The translations under genes were made by a program, and so were the position numbers. 64,000 nucleotides of DNA from Rhynchospora pubera (Eukaryota; Streptophyta; Magnoliopsida; Poales; Cyperaceae). Under the pieces are notes generated by a model. That model had not been told where the DNA came from, did not search any database, and was given only the letters and a program-made list of their open reading frames with translations. The stretch spans positions 129,570,752 through 129,634,751 of the forward strand of contig CM051462.1 of the NCBI GenBank assembly GCA_028095005.1, given 5' to 3'. Positions 1 to 12,700 of the stretch are shown in pieces. Positions within the stretch are counted from its first letter, which is position 1, and every line of letters begins with the position of its first letter.

Positions 1-110
1 AATAGGCGACAAATAATATCCTCCTCATGTTATCAAATTAGTTCTGTGGAACTTTTAATAATATAAAATAAAGAGTTTTGTGGTTAATGTATATCTTTCC
101 AATATTGTTT

Positions 111-513
111 GAGAAATGCTAGTGTCCTATATATAGGACGGATGTGTCCGTCCAATACGATCGTTTTCACGTTTTTTAATTTCAAATGACCAATCCGAAC
201 CGTTCAATTTGTTCTCCATATTGAAAACTTGCAAGAAACCAATTTTTATATTTTTTCGAATTTTATTATTATTTTTTTGTATTTTTGAAAATTCATGATA
301 TAAACATTATGGATCGTCCAATAACAACGATTTTCTAAAATACCAAAAAAATAGTAAAAAATTTCGAAAAAATGTAAAAATTAGTTTCTTATAAGTTTTC
401 AATAAGGAGAACATATTGAATGATTCGGATCGGTTATTTGAAATTTAAAAATATGAAAACGATCGTATTGGACGGAGTCCATCCGTCCAATATATTGGAC
501 TCTAGCATTTCTC
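111..513. mobile_element. Foldback MITE, MULE-type (9-bp TSD)
   Basis: The two halves are inverted copies of each other for roughly 170 bp, starting GAGAAATGCTAG at the left and ending CTAGCATTTCTC at the right. The element is flanked by perfect 9-bp direct repeats ATATTGTTT at 102-110 and 514-522. A 9-bp target duplication with long terminal inverted repeats is the hallmark of Mutator-like (MULE) elements. There is no coding capacity, so it is a non-autonomous copy. Its arms share the motif CCGAAC-GTTCAAT and GTTCTCC-TATTGAAA with the element at 54517-54722. Confidence 0.85.
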
Positions 514-522
514 ATATTGTTT

Positions 523-1544
523 TCTTGCAATAATGTTTACTCCTTGTTTTCCCTCCTACTGAAAATTGCGTCCAATTAATTAATATTTGCTTCTTTTGAT
601 AAATTTTTTATTCGGATAGTTTAGTTACAGTTATATTTATTCACCTTATTTACAGTGGTAATTCATTGCGTCATCATTTTATGGTTTCAAAAAAGAAAAC
701 TTAAATTTAAATGACAAACTACAAGATGGTTATTTTTTTAAGAGGAAAAAGGTTTAATTATTGATTAGCACAACTTTTAAAATTCTTTATGTGCGTAAAA
801 CAAATAGGTGTCCCAGTGATAATTCTGTATTTCATAAATCACATGAATTAAACGATATTATCGATTAAGTCCATATGAATATGAAATTAAGTATTATGGC
901 TCCTTCTAATATATAAAAGGTAACTCCATATCTATTTAATGAAAATTGTCGGTGTGGTGATTGCCACTTGACCCTCAAAAAAAAAGAAAAAAGAAAGTAA
1001 CACCATAAAATTTAGTACACAATATCGTTGCCCGTCCATATTTCAAGATAATTAATCTTTTATTAATTTAATTTACATTTGTAATATAACTATACCTAGA
1101 GAATATCTTGTTTTGACATTTATTATCTGACAATGGCCTAAGAAGAGTCGCATATATTTAATTTACAAAAAAAATATTTTTTATGGATCAAAATGATTTT
1201 ATTTTTATAAAAACTCGTAGATTCGAAAACTCAATAAATACAAATAAAATGATTTAAAAATTTTAATTATCATCTCATGTTAAAAAAATGAAAAAAGAAA
1301 TAGTCTCTGAATCCATATAAATATTACATTACTCGAGGGGGGTAAACACCAAAATCTCTTCAGAAAAAAATACACCACACAAGCATTAAAACCACTCATT
1401 CGTCCAACTCAGCGCCTTCACGTGGGTCTTCCACGTCAGCGGACTGAGTAATCAGGCTCGCACTTCAGTCCTACACCCGTCTTCTCTATCGAGTTCATGT
1501 GGCCACAAACTTCCTCCTCGTGCATCTACCGGGAACCAAGTCTA
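523..1544. other. Intergenic, no gene seen
   Basis: AT-rich sequence with many stops in all frames. I see no gene, RNA or repeat boundary that I can support. Confidence 0.6.
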
Positions 1545-1547
1545 TTA

Positions 1548-1768
1548 GAGTGTATTTGGATGAGCATGGAATAAGAAATAAGAATAAGAAATTTCAGCAT
1601 GCGTGCTTATTCTTATTCTTGTGCAACCCAAACAACACAAGAATAATGAATTTGGACCCTTATTCCTATACTAACAAAACTATAGTATAAGAATAAGAAA
1701 TTTGAATAAGCACGCATACCGAAATTCTTTATTCTTATTTCTTATTCCATGCTCGTCCAAACACACCC
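1548..1768. mobile_element. Tourist-like MITE (TTA TSD)
   Basis: Terminal inverted repeats of about 90 bp begin GAGTGTATTTGGATGAGC on the left and, read on the other strand, GGGTGTGTTTGGACGAGC on the right. TTA is present directly outside both ends (1545-1547 and 1769-1771), as expected for PIF/Harbinger Tourist MITEs. The short open frames here on both strands are repeat-derived and not genes. Confidence 0.8.
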
Positions 1769-1771
1769 TTA

Positions 1772-4101
1772 AAGAATTTATCTGGAAGGTAATTAATACG
1801 CCAACAACTTGTGGATCAAGTGGGTCAGAGTGATCAAGCAGAGGGGCCACAGGCGTGGTGCGGCCCACGTGGCCCAACCTTGGAGAAGGTCCAGATTTTG
1901 CCATATCATTAGAGGTGAAAATATCTAGTCGAGTGATGTGACCACAGGATACAATGATGACACGTGTCAGTGACCAGTTCTGCTGTGGATTATCAATTGC
2001 GGTGCTTCCAACGCGGAAAGACGGTGCGTTGAAAAAACACCAAAAAGTAACGGTGTCTGATCAGAATTCTGAATTCAGATCAAGACAAGATGACGGTTTT
2101 AACCTTAATCCGAATTATCAATTTAATGATTTAACGAAAGAGGTCTTAATCACAAGTCAGTTCAAAACTTGTGCATTCTGAGATTCTATGGTTTTGGTTT
2201 TTTTTTAAAAAGAAATTTGAGATATGTGTTTATAAATTATAAATATTATCAACCACGTCTTTATAAATTTTCGTGAGCTAAACGATTAAGACCCAGTCAA
2301 TTTTAAAATTAAACTTAGTTATCTTCATCTATTATCTCTTGCAAATTAAAATCATTGTTTAGTTATATGGGGCTGCAGTGCGGAATTAAATTCTCTATAC
2401 AAAAGGAAAGGTCCAAACTCCAGAGAAACTAAGCACCAACCACCTCTTAGAACAAACGTGGTCTGAGATAATAAACATTTATTTAAACGTGTTATTAAAG
2501 ATCATCCATACTAATAAACAAAAAATTTAAAAGAGCAATCGATTAGCATGATGTAAGTGTCATCGAATTAATAAAATAAATAGTTAGCAAAATTGATAAC
2601 GTCGGTCTGGATCAATTATGAATTCATCCATTGGTAATTTTCATAAAATCTAAATTTAAAGACATATAGAAGAACTTGAAGAGCATAAACTTGAATTCAT
2701 TCTTTTATAGAACACTTACGTTAATACGGAAGATAAATAAAATAGTTTAGCTTACTATTTGATTTTTTTAAATAAAAATAAGATTCAATTTTTCAAATTT
2801 AAGTATCTACAAAATAAGTTTTTTTTTTAATTAGAGCTCATAAGTTCTTTCTGAACAGAAAGATACTTTTTTTTCAAATTTAAATTTAGGAAGCTTTATT
2901 TTCGTGTTTAGAGAAAAATGAATAAGAGAATGAATTTTAAACATAAGTCCTAGTTCCTACTAGTAAAATGTTGTTTCCCATATATCATCAATCTCAATCT
3001 TTTGATATAATACTCACTAGATAGTCGCTGACAAAAATTTCTAAACAAAATATTTTGATAGAATACAAAAAAAAAATAGTTTATGAAATTTCTTTGGATC
3101 ATATTCCATTGAAAATCACTTCAACTACCAACCATTAGTTGTACTTTTTTTTATTAATTATGCCGTTATGAACCTCATGATTCATGTACGTACGTACTCT
3201 CTAATAAATAACGATTTTCAAGATTACTTCGGCAGAAGGGAATCAAACAATATACACCAGAGTCCAATTAACTACTGTTTCTTAACATAGCATGATTCAC
3301 ATCCTGCTTGTTTATGGTAGCAATTTTCAAGATTACATAAGTAGAATCTTTTTCAAGGAAAATTCTACCAAAAAACTAACAAGTAATTTCTCAAAATCTC
3401 CGTTAAAATTCCTACTCCTTATAAACTCACCCATCAAAAAAAATCACCTCTAGATATTAATTATCCTTTGATATCCTTTGATGGATTTGATTTATGGTTG
3501 AATATAAATCGGTAGGTGAAAGATATTATCATTTGATTTTACACGTAGAATGCAAAGAGCATTGATTAGAATAATAATAATTTTTTCCATTTTAGAAGAG
3601 GGCATATCTGAAAAACTTTTATCGCCTATAATTTTTCAAATATTTTTATAAAATTAATTTTTCATATTGATATTCTAATTTTAATTTTTATTAAATTTTT
3701 GGGGTACATTTTCTAAGTAATCTATAATTGCTGATTAGCAAAGTTGAAACGAAAAAAAAAAAAACATCCCGGGTCCCGCCCAATAACCAACCAAAAACTT
3801 CAAAAGTGAAAAAACGACAAATTAACCGAGATAGACGCCAAGTCCGACTTGTAAAATAGACTCGCAGATAATATGTGGCAAATACGCCACGCAGGTGGCC
3901 AATATTGCACGCATGTGGCTGGGAAGAGCTCAGCCCCATTTTAGTAATTTCACCTCTCTCGACCTCCCACGTCATCGACCCAGCCCTCCTCGATTCGAAA
4001 CCTTAACACCATAAAAATCTCCTTCGAGTCTTTGACAGCGAATAATTCCCCGTCTCCACTCTTCACAAAAAAACAAAATTTTACAAAAGAGACTTGATCC
4101 C
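1772..4101. other. Intergenic, includes upstream region of the B-box gene
   Basis: AT-rich and without convincing coding potential. The last few hundred bases before 4102 must hold the promoter and 5' UTR of the B-box gene, but I could not single out a convincing TATA element. Confidence 0.5.
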
Positions 4102-4908
4102 ATGGAGCAGAAAAAGAGGAGCAAGAGAATTTGCGACTTGTGTGGCGACGCGGTGGCGCGTGTGCTCTGCGACTCCGACGAGGCGGCGTTGTGCTGGGGC
4201 TGCGACGCAGCCGTGCACAGCGCGAACTTCCTCGTGGCGAGGCACGTGCGCTCGCTCCTGTGTCGCACGTGCCTGGGCCCCACTGCGTGGCTCGCGTCTG
4301 GCGCTAGAGTGGGACCCGCTGCGTCCCTCTGTGGGAGATGCTTGGAGAGAGAGGAGCATAGAGCTTCAGTCGAGAGAGGAGAGGGAGAAGGAGAGAACCA
4401 AGTCGTGCCTCTTAAGTTCTCGACTTCAATTACTGATGTCTCGTCGAATTCTTCCACATTACCTCCGGTATGATCTTGTTTTTACTTTTTTACTCTTTCT
4501 TGTTCTTTTTTTCCTGTTTTACTTCTTTTACCTCAGCTTCGGCTTGGAATTATTGGTTATACATTTTTAGCGCAATTAGTGAAAATTGCTCTGTTCATTC
4601 CAGTCAAAGAGCTTTATTTTGCGTTTATGCCCTCGTTAAAAACACAATTGCATCAATATATAATTTATTTTTCCTTTGCTTGTTTATAATGTTGCAATTT
4701 TTTGGCTGATTTTGGGACTAATAACCCCTTTCTTCTTGGATGTTTGTTTGCTTAGGATGATCTTTCATGTGCCTCAACACAAAGGAGCGAGTCCAGATCT
4801 ACTGGGGCAGAGAGCGGTGTATCGGAGTATGAAGCGACATCATTTTCTAGTGGCAGAACCGCAAAACAATATAAACTTAAGAAGAGATCTTTTGGCACCA
4901 CTCGTTAA
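4102..4908 (+). CDS. Single B-box zinc-finger protein (BBX structural group V, BBX28/29-like)
   Basis: Two exons, 4102-4467 and 4756-4908, joined by a GT-AG intron at a codon boundary, give 172 residues. The N-terminus has a complete B-box zinc-binding pattern: C11, C14, C23, D26, C31, C34, H39 and H48 with canonical spacing. After it comes a short Cys tail (C54, C57, C77, C80) typical of the one-box plant BBX proteins. There is no CCT domain, and the rest is Ser- and Glu-rich and ends basic. B-boxes mediate protein-protein contacts; group V members act in light and flowering regulation by binding other BBX, HY5 or COP1-type partners in the nucleus. That role is inferred from family membership. 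The start ATG follows a 5' leader and precedes the B-box directly. Exon 1 is distinctly GC-rich compared with its surroundings. Confidence 0.88.
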
Positions 4909-6603
4909 TGCCACATTGCGACTGACTGAACTTTCTGAACAAAAGCAGTGAAGACGCAACAAAATTGGGAAATAAATCTATGGATAGGTTTGACGATCTC
5001 CACTTGAACGGATCAAGAAGAGGTAATATAGCTTGTTAATATGACTGCTAAGGAGCTTATAGTTTGTTCTTGTTGTTGTCATATTGAACTAACTCAGAAT
5101 ATGATGTTAATGTAATGTAGGAATTTGAGGAGGGTTTTGCAATGACCAAGTTTTTTAAATTTGTGCAATTTTTTTGCTGCTATCAGCCTATCAATGAAGT
5201 GAAAAATTGGTTCTTTGTGCGCGGATGGATTTGTATTTTCTTGTGGGTTTCTGCTTTTACGTTTTGAGTTTTCGATTTTGATAGCAAAATTTAAACTTGT
5301 GGGTTGGATGTAAAAAGCCTGGATAACGAATTTTAATAATTTTTTTATATAGATTACGAAGAAAATTTGATTCAATTTTAAAATTATTATTCGTCAATTA
5401 AGTGGTGATAAAATGTTGTAACACTCAATGAATATCCAATATTTCCAAATTTTAAGAAATATGATATGCATTCTAATCAAAGTATTAAACCACATTTATA
5501 AATGCGAATTATTATTTTTTTAATTTTTATTTTAATAATCATTTAGCAAATTTAACAATTGTTATATAAGTTTTTGTTATCTCTTGTCATTGAGGCTTAT
5601 TATTATTAACAATTGTTTTGGAAAATTTTCATTTCAACTAGAACATCAACCGTCTTAACAATATTCACGCTTGACAAATTAGCACAATTAAATTGCTGGG
5701 CGGATAAGGATGAAGTTTGCCCAGTCGAACAAATTTTATTTCCCTTTTATCAATATATCATATATTCCAATAGAAGTACGGCGTATTGTTTCTACGATGC
5801 AAAGAGTTCAGCTACAGCATGAAAGGGATTTCTTAATCATTATTGCTATGATGAGTTGTATCCTTGTAGTCCACTATTTTTTTATAGTAGGGGTGTATTT
5901 AATTTTCCGCTGACAGGTATTTATTTTGCTAATTGGGAGGTTTGACTAGAGAGCCATTATATACCTGATAATTTCTACTTAGTTGGGAGGTTTTCTAGAC
6001 AGGTATTAATTTGCTAGTTGTTTAAATTCCAATCAAAAGTGTGCATAAATTCAAAATTCAAAGTACAAAATTTTTTCTTGGAAAAAATGGAAACTACAAA
6101 AAGTACTATGGAAGGTGTTTCTCTAATTCAAAGATATTTCAATGGAAAACTATAAAATTTGAATAGAACACTTCCACTAGTGTTTGTCTATTGACTTCGT
6201 AGAAATACAGCAAATTCCCCAAATGAAAGGATCCAATTAACTATTACTAGCAAGCTTTTGAAAAACTTTTTGTTTTATTACTGTTTCATCTTAGTTTTGA
6301 TTAATACCACACTATCATTTTATTCGTTTAATCGTCGTTTTATTAATGCATAATTGTTTTATCATCGATGAAAGCTAAATCATCACATAACCGTCAAACT
6401 GTACAAATCACATTTAGAAATCGTGATTACTAATAAACCACACTATTAGCGAGCTTATACAACATATTTCAATATCAGCAAGATACAACAAAACTCCCTT
6501 AGACATTTTGAAGAACTGAATGAAAAGGAAAAGGATGCAACTAGAAAACTCACCATAGCGAGTTCAAAAATAGGACATCTCAATTCTATTGCTTGTTAAT
6601 AAC
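4909..6603. other. Intergenic, 3' side of the B-box gene
   Basis: The first 200-300 bases are the likely 3' UTR of the B-box gene. The rest is AT-rich with only short, uninformative open frames. No element boundary could be fixed. Confidence 0.5.
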
Positions 6604-6606
6604 TAA

Positions 6607-8075
6607 GGCCTCATTTGGACGGTTAGAAATAAAGAAGGAAAAAAATTTTCCATAAAGAAAATTAGGAAGAGTGTTATTTCTAAAAAACGTGAGAAAATTG
6701 TTATTCCTAAAAGAAAAAAATGTTATTCCGGGAAAAAGTGTGACTCTAGAAAGAAAAAATGTTGTTTGTATGAATTTTTCTTTCGAAAATTAGCCTCTTT
6801 CGAAATGAGAATTCATCTATACAATCAAGAATCAAGCAATCAAAAAGAGCGCTCCCTCTTCTCTCACGTGACGAAGCGATCAAACTCACGTGCGACGTTC
6901 CCCTCACCCTCACCTTCACGCAGCGCTTTTCCCTCACCCTTCTCCTCTCCTCACGCGCTCCCTTCACCTCTCCATTCCCTCATGCGATCCCTTGAACCGC
7001 GCCTTCCCTGACGTGTGCTCTTCCCTTTCTCCAACTCACATCCTTTCCTTTCTCTCTACCTCTTCACCTCTCAATCTGGCACAACTCCACCTTTTCAATC
7101 CGATGTGGTACTTACCTTGCAAATAGAGAGGGAAAAGAAAGATGATCAGATCTAGTATAGGAAGAAGGAAGGTGAAAAGAGAAAATACATTTTTAATTAT
7201 GGTTCTGCTACGAGTTGGAAGTAATTAAATATATATAAGGGAGTAAATAATTATTTACAATGGAGTATCTAATAACTTTATTAGTAATTATTGATAAGGG
7301 AGTATATAATTATTGGTAAAGGAGTATATAATTACTAGTATGGGAGTAACTAATAAGACGAAAAGAGAGTATTTATCAAGAATAAGAGAGAGAGTAACTA
7401 TACACAATCAGGGGAGTAAATAACGAGTACAGGGGAGTAATAGTAACAGCGAGTATTTATTAAGAATAAGGGAGTAAATAATCACTATTTGTATACCTTT
7501 TATTAGGGAGTAATTAAACACAAAAAAGGGAGTAAATAACGGGTACATGGGAGTAACTAAAATATTAAGAGGGAGTATTTATCAAGAATAAGAGAGTAAG
7601 TAATAACTATTTGTATACCTTTTATTAGGGAGTAATTATATACAATAAGGGGAGTAAATAATATGTATGAGGAGTTTCTTTGCAGGTGGCACGAGGTGGC
7701 ACAGGGAGACGCGACGGGAACAGAGGAAAATTGGAGAGGTGGCGCGTCGGACCAAAAGGAGGCTGAGCGGAGTGGTGGCGTCTCAGACCAAAAAGGGGAT
7801 GAGCGTAAGGGAGGCACGTCAAAACAAGAGGTGAGCGGGGAGGCGCGACTGAACGGAGAGGGTGAGCGGAGGGGAGGCGCGTCAGAACTGAGGGGAGTGA
7901 GCGGAGGGAAGTCGCGTGGGAACAGAGGGGAGGAGCGTGGGAGCGCTAGCGTGCTTTCTATTTATGGCAGCGCGCCGCTTTCCGTTTTTAGATCTGATTG
8001 TTTGATTGTCTTAGACGCTGACTGCACTTATCAGCTCCGTTTCGAAAATAGTTATTATTCTCATCCATCCAGGCC
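6607..8075. mobile_element. Harbinger-like non-autonomous element with long inverted ends
   Basis: The segment starts GGCCTCATTTGGAC and ends TCCATCCAGGCC, and TAA lies immediately outside both ends (6604-6606 and 8076-8078). The left interior (6840-7010) is a pyrimidine-rich block with CTCACG and CCCTC motifs. The right interior (7680-7960) is its purine-rich counterpart, so the two arms form a degenerate long inverted repeat. A 139-residue open frame in the right arm (7663-8082) is low-complexity Gly/Glu/Arg sequence and I do not regard it as a gene. Confidence 0.6.
7225..7665. repeat. Minisatellite with GGGAGTAA core
   Basis: The core GGGAGTAA/GGAGTAT recurs every 20-40 bases for about 440 bp. 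A higher-order block of about 150 bp containing TATTTGTATACCTTTTATTA occurs twice. It forms the centre of the surrounding long-inverted-end element. Confidence 0.75.
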
Positions 8076-8111
8076 TAAATAATGAATTCTACACCCAAAA
8101 TGGTCCATATG

Positions 8112-8400
8112 GGTAGGGGTGAAAACGGTCACCGTTTCGACCGTCCTTTCGTTTCATTTCGTCCAAAACGAAACGAAATGGTTAAGATTTTTTGTTGCGT
8201 TTTATAAACGAAACGGTTAACGAAAGTTTAGAACAGTTTCGTCCATGTGTATTTTCGTGGTATTTTCGTGATTTCGACCGTTTCGTCCAAAACGAAACGG
8301 TTAACGCAAATGGGTGATCAATTTCGTTTTAAAACGAAATCGACCGTTTTCGTGGTCGTTTTAGACGTTATGCAGCCATACATATGGGGCTGTTCTAGGC
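8112..8400. mobile_element. Probable hAT-type MITE relic rich in CGTTTCG motifs
   Basis: It begins TAGGGGTGAAAACGG and contains many alternating CGTTTCG and CGAAACG motifs. The same composition occurs in the defined hAT MITE at 48087-48319 and in the outer element at 46353-48046. The right end is not resolved and no TSD was found. Confidence 0.45.
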
Positions 8401-9129
8401 TACGGCCTTATATATCAAAAAATAAAATAAAAAATATTGGGCTGTTCCAGACACTTTGGGCCGCCTTTACCTTCTTTCTTGGTCATATTTCGTGGTGGTA
8501 ATAACTCATAAAAAGAAGGTGAAATGCATTGTTCCCTCTAGAAGTCTAAAGGTGTAATGATTTACTTTTGACATCAATCAAAAAAGAAAAAAAAGGAAAA
8601 CATAACAGAATGAATAGACATTGAGCAGGAACAAAACTTTTGAAGAAGTTCATAGCCCTAGGAATATGACCAGTTGCATACATAGGAAATGGACCATCGT
8701 TTTCATGTGCAGTGACAAGAGACACTTCCTGATTCCACATAATATTCATAGCGGACTGGTGGTTGAAAAATTCTAGTCTTAGTCAAAACACGTTTCCTTC
8801 AATAGACGGTCCAAAGACGAGTTATTGGTTCTAGAAGCCCAGTAAACCGAAATTATAAAAGCCCCGGCCGGCGGCCCATACTTTATGTTGGAAACTTATT
8901 TCCCCAAAATACCCTTAAAAGCCCGATCGAATTCCCGACGAATCTTAAAAAAAAAAAAACTCGGAATTCAATAAAGCTGTTAATGTTAATGGTATTGCCA
9001 CCCATTGGCCAATCCGCGCTTTTGTCTATCATGTCAAACTGATCCCAATTCCCATTCAGGTACATTGACAACTGACAAGACGACGACAGTGTGCGTACAA
9101 ACACGGGAATCAGTAAAATTTTTTAATAT

Positions 9130-9762
9130 AAAGAAAGAAACTAACAAAAGAAAGGGAAGGAGAAGATCGCTGACTTCTCCTTTTTCTGAGATTTGGATCT
9201 TCTTTTGTTCTCCCAGTGCGAGATTCTAGGTAAATACTAAATACTTGCCTTCGATTCGATCTCCTTTCCTTTACATTTTCGAGGAGAGAGAAGTCGAATT
9301 ATTTGGATCTTAATTATTATTAAGTGTACTTTTGGAAAGGTTTTCAACTTTCCTTTTTGCTTTATTCGTTTATGTCGGAGGGTTAAGAACTTGCATAATT
9401 TCAACGAGGTTTTTCTTAATTTCAGTTTCTCGTCTCCTTTTCTGTTTGTCAAAAACCATCCGATTAGTTGCATTTAGCGGATTTGGTTTCGGCTTTTTTT
9501 TTTCCCCCTGATAATGATAATGAAATGGTTTTCTTGCATTGTTCCGTTAAAGCGGTGAGGGGAAGAAAATTGCGATTAGCTTTTGTCTGATTCAATTTAC
9601 TAAAAAATTTGATTCGAGAGTGAAAATTACGCACTAGTGGTTGTGCTTCATGGCTTCATGTTTAACCATTTGATTTTATTTTGTTTTTAATTTGAACTGT
9701 GACGAGCTTGTATGGAATTGTTGTTTAATGTATGCTAGTAACTTGTTTCTATTATTCTATAG
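9130..9762 (+). other. Non-coding first exon and 5' UTR intron of the diacylglycerol kinase gene
   Basis: A consensus donor (TCTAG then GTAAAT) follows 9229, and the sequence ending CTATAG at 9762 supplies an acceptor 5 bases before the start ATG. Together they indicate a leader exon ending at 9229 and an intron of 533 bp. The transcription start near 9130 is a guess. Confidence 0.55.
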
Positions 9763-9767
9763 ATAGG

Positions 9768-12700
9768 ATGGAGCCAGAGAAAGAGAATAATGGTGACCAA
9801 ACATACGAAGTGTGTAAGGAGTTTTACATCCCGGATTACATTTTAATACCTGATTCAGAAGTTCAAGTTCTAGCCAAAGAACCGGATTTTCCGGTTTTAG
9901 TTTTTATCAATTCTAAAAGTGGCGGCCAACTTGGAGGCGACTTGATCAAAACCTACAGGCAACTACTCAATAAGTTACAGGTACCTCGTTAACAAAATTT
10001 GCTGTAATACTGGTATCAGATTGTGCAATGTTGGTAACCTCTGGTATAGGCATGGACACAAGTGAAATGTTTCGCTTGCTTTGGGTTTTGTACTGTTTGA
10101 ATTTATGAAATAAGCATGCTTATGCTCCAATTTATGTTAAAAACAAACACAAATTTAAAGTTCAAGGAAAGGTCGAAATTATGCCATCTTCCTGTACCTG
10201 GCTACCAGCCATGGAAACTGGAAAATGAATTATATGATGTACTTAAGTTTTGCTCTTCTTTTGGACTCACAAAGTACATTTATTTAACTAGCTTATGACA
10301 GACAAGTGTCTTCTTCTTTGGTTTTTTATTCTTTTACCCTTAAGGTTTTTGATCTTGGCGAGGAAGGACCAGATAAGGTTCTCCGTAGAATATATGCCAA
10401 CTTGGAGAGGCTCAAACATCACGGGGATCACCTTGCTAGTAAGATAAAGGAAAAGTTGAGGCTTATTGTGAGTTAAAAAATCATTAATTACTTCAATTTC
10501 ATGGAAAATGCGCATTTGCTGTTACTGATGTCCATAAAATAAATTAGGTTGCTGGAGGTGATGGTACGGCAAGTTGGCTTCTGGGAGTTGTTAGTGACCT
10601 TAAGCTTGATCCTTTGCCTCCCATTGCTACAGTTCCTCTTGGAACAGGGAACAATCTCCCTTTCTCTTTTGGATGGGTATCAGTCAGCTCTCGTACAAAA
10701 ATGTTTATTTGCAAATTAGTTGTATTTCTTCTAAATTAACATGGATACATGCTGATGCTGCAGGGGAAGAAAAATCCTGGGACAGATCTTCAAGCTGTAA
10801 AAGGCTTCCTTGGTCAGTTTAAGGGTGCTAAAGAAATGAAAGTCGACAGGTTGGTCATTTGGTTCTGTCGTGGAATGAAGAAAATTCATGTACTATCCTT
10901 TTACATATGGACTTTTAATAGAAGTTCTTACCATTCCTTTCTTGATGACTTTTTAGCTGGCATATTATAATGAGGATGAAAATTCCAGAGCATAGTGCTT
11001 GTGATCCACTTGCGCCCCTTGAGTTACCACATGCGATGCATGCATTTAAGCGGGTCTCTGACTCTGACTCCCTTAATGTGGTACATCCTTTTTCCCCTTA
11101 TGTCAGGTGTTAATACTAATATATGTTTGTATAGGTTCAAAAACTTTAACATACTTATTTCTTTATTTGCAGGAGGGTTATCACACATTCCGTGGAGGCT
11201 TTTGGAACTATTTTAGTATGGGTAAGCCTTAGACTGCAAACATTTCACTACTACTAGTATGATGAGGGTAAAAGGGTTAGAATACCATGTGGTGATTGCT
11301 AGTTTTTAGGCTTTGCACCCCCAATTGCAGTGGCTTTCAGCATGGTCTTGACTCTTGAGTAAAATTTTGTCAGGTCCTTATCTCTTTCTGCCTAATTATT
11401 AAATCTGAAATATAGCACGACCTGCTCGGTACAGCACTGAGCAGCATGTGCCTGTACCAGAACACTGTATATACCAAAATGAGGGACAATAAGTTGTTAA
11501 CCCCGATCAATTATTGGGACCAATTTGGCATCTGTTCCTCATAAGGAATTTTATTACTGTTGCAGGAATGGATGCCCAAGTATCATATGAATTTCATAGT
11601 GAGCGCAAGCGTAATCCAGAAAAATTCAAAAATCAGCTAACGAATCAGGTAGGTGAAGTTTTTGTTTTTTTTTTTTATTTTCATTATTATTCAAACTCTG
11701 ACATGATAAATAGTTGATTGATTAAAAGTTAATTAATTCAGCAAACATATGCCAAGCTTGGATTTTCACAGTTCATTGCTAATATTGGCAATCATTCAAG
11801 GTAATCCTCATATCATATTAAAAAATAATAAGGTTTAAAATTTGGTCTAGCCAGGGTCCTTTTTATTCATTTATTGTATAAAATGCAGAAATATAGCTCA
11901 ATTAGCTAAAGTGAAGATCATGAAAAATGGCAATTGGGAAGAGCTTCATGTTCCTCGCAGGTGAACTGCCGATTGCTTTTTTATATTTCTTTTTTCTGAA
12001 AAGATATCCTTCGAGTAAGGTTTTATGAACTTGATATGGTACACAACTGTGGGTCCTTTTTGATAGTTTGGGTCTTGAGTAACAGATCAGACATTGATTG
12101 TTTGGCCTGTGAACCATTATGGGAAAAGGGATGTTGATCGCTTGATAAAGTACACAGATATGAATATTGATACATTATGGAATGTGGGAGCTGACACGGT
12201 TATACAGAAATTGTGTTGTAATTGGGGAAGGGACATTTTACCGGGAATTATATGGCAATCATGATAGTAAAAAAGAAGAAATAATGGGTTTTGTTTTGTT
12301 CTTTTTTTTTTTGTTGGGGGGGGGGGGGAGTTCAACCATTATTGGCATGACCTATGACCTATATTAATGCTGCATATTTACCATTCATTGTAATATGAAT
12401 ATTTCAATATTCTGAAATACATGGGCCTTTAGGCATCACGAAATTTAGGTTGCATGAATTTTGTTTAGTAGGCTAATGTCAAAAAACATACCTATTAATT
12501 TATTTTGTAATTTTCAATCTTATTTGGATTTTTTGATTGATTTTAGATGTATTGTCAAATTTAACCTAAACATGCCACTGTCAAGTAATCCCTACCCGTT
12601 TCTTTCTTTTTAATTCATATGATACCACTTGGAAATTGGGATACAGAACAGTTTACGGGTTGAAGAGCTTGTCCTCATCATTATAATTTGTTCCAGAATA

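Noticed and set aside
4094..4570. 158-codon open frame overlapping the B-box gene in another frame
   Set aside because: It is a shadow of the GC-rich B-box exon, with no domain and no conserved splice continuation.
7663..8082. 139-codon open frame, Gly/Glu/Arg-rich
   Set aside because: Low-complexity repeat arm inside the Harbinger-like element; the opposite strand of the partner arm gives similar artefacts.
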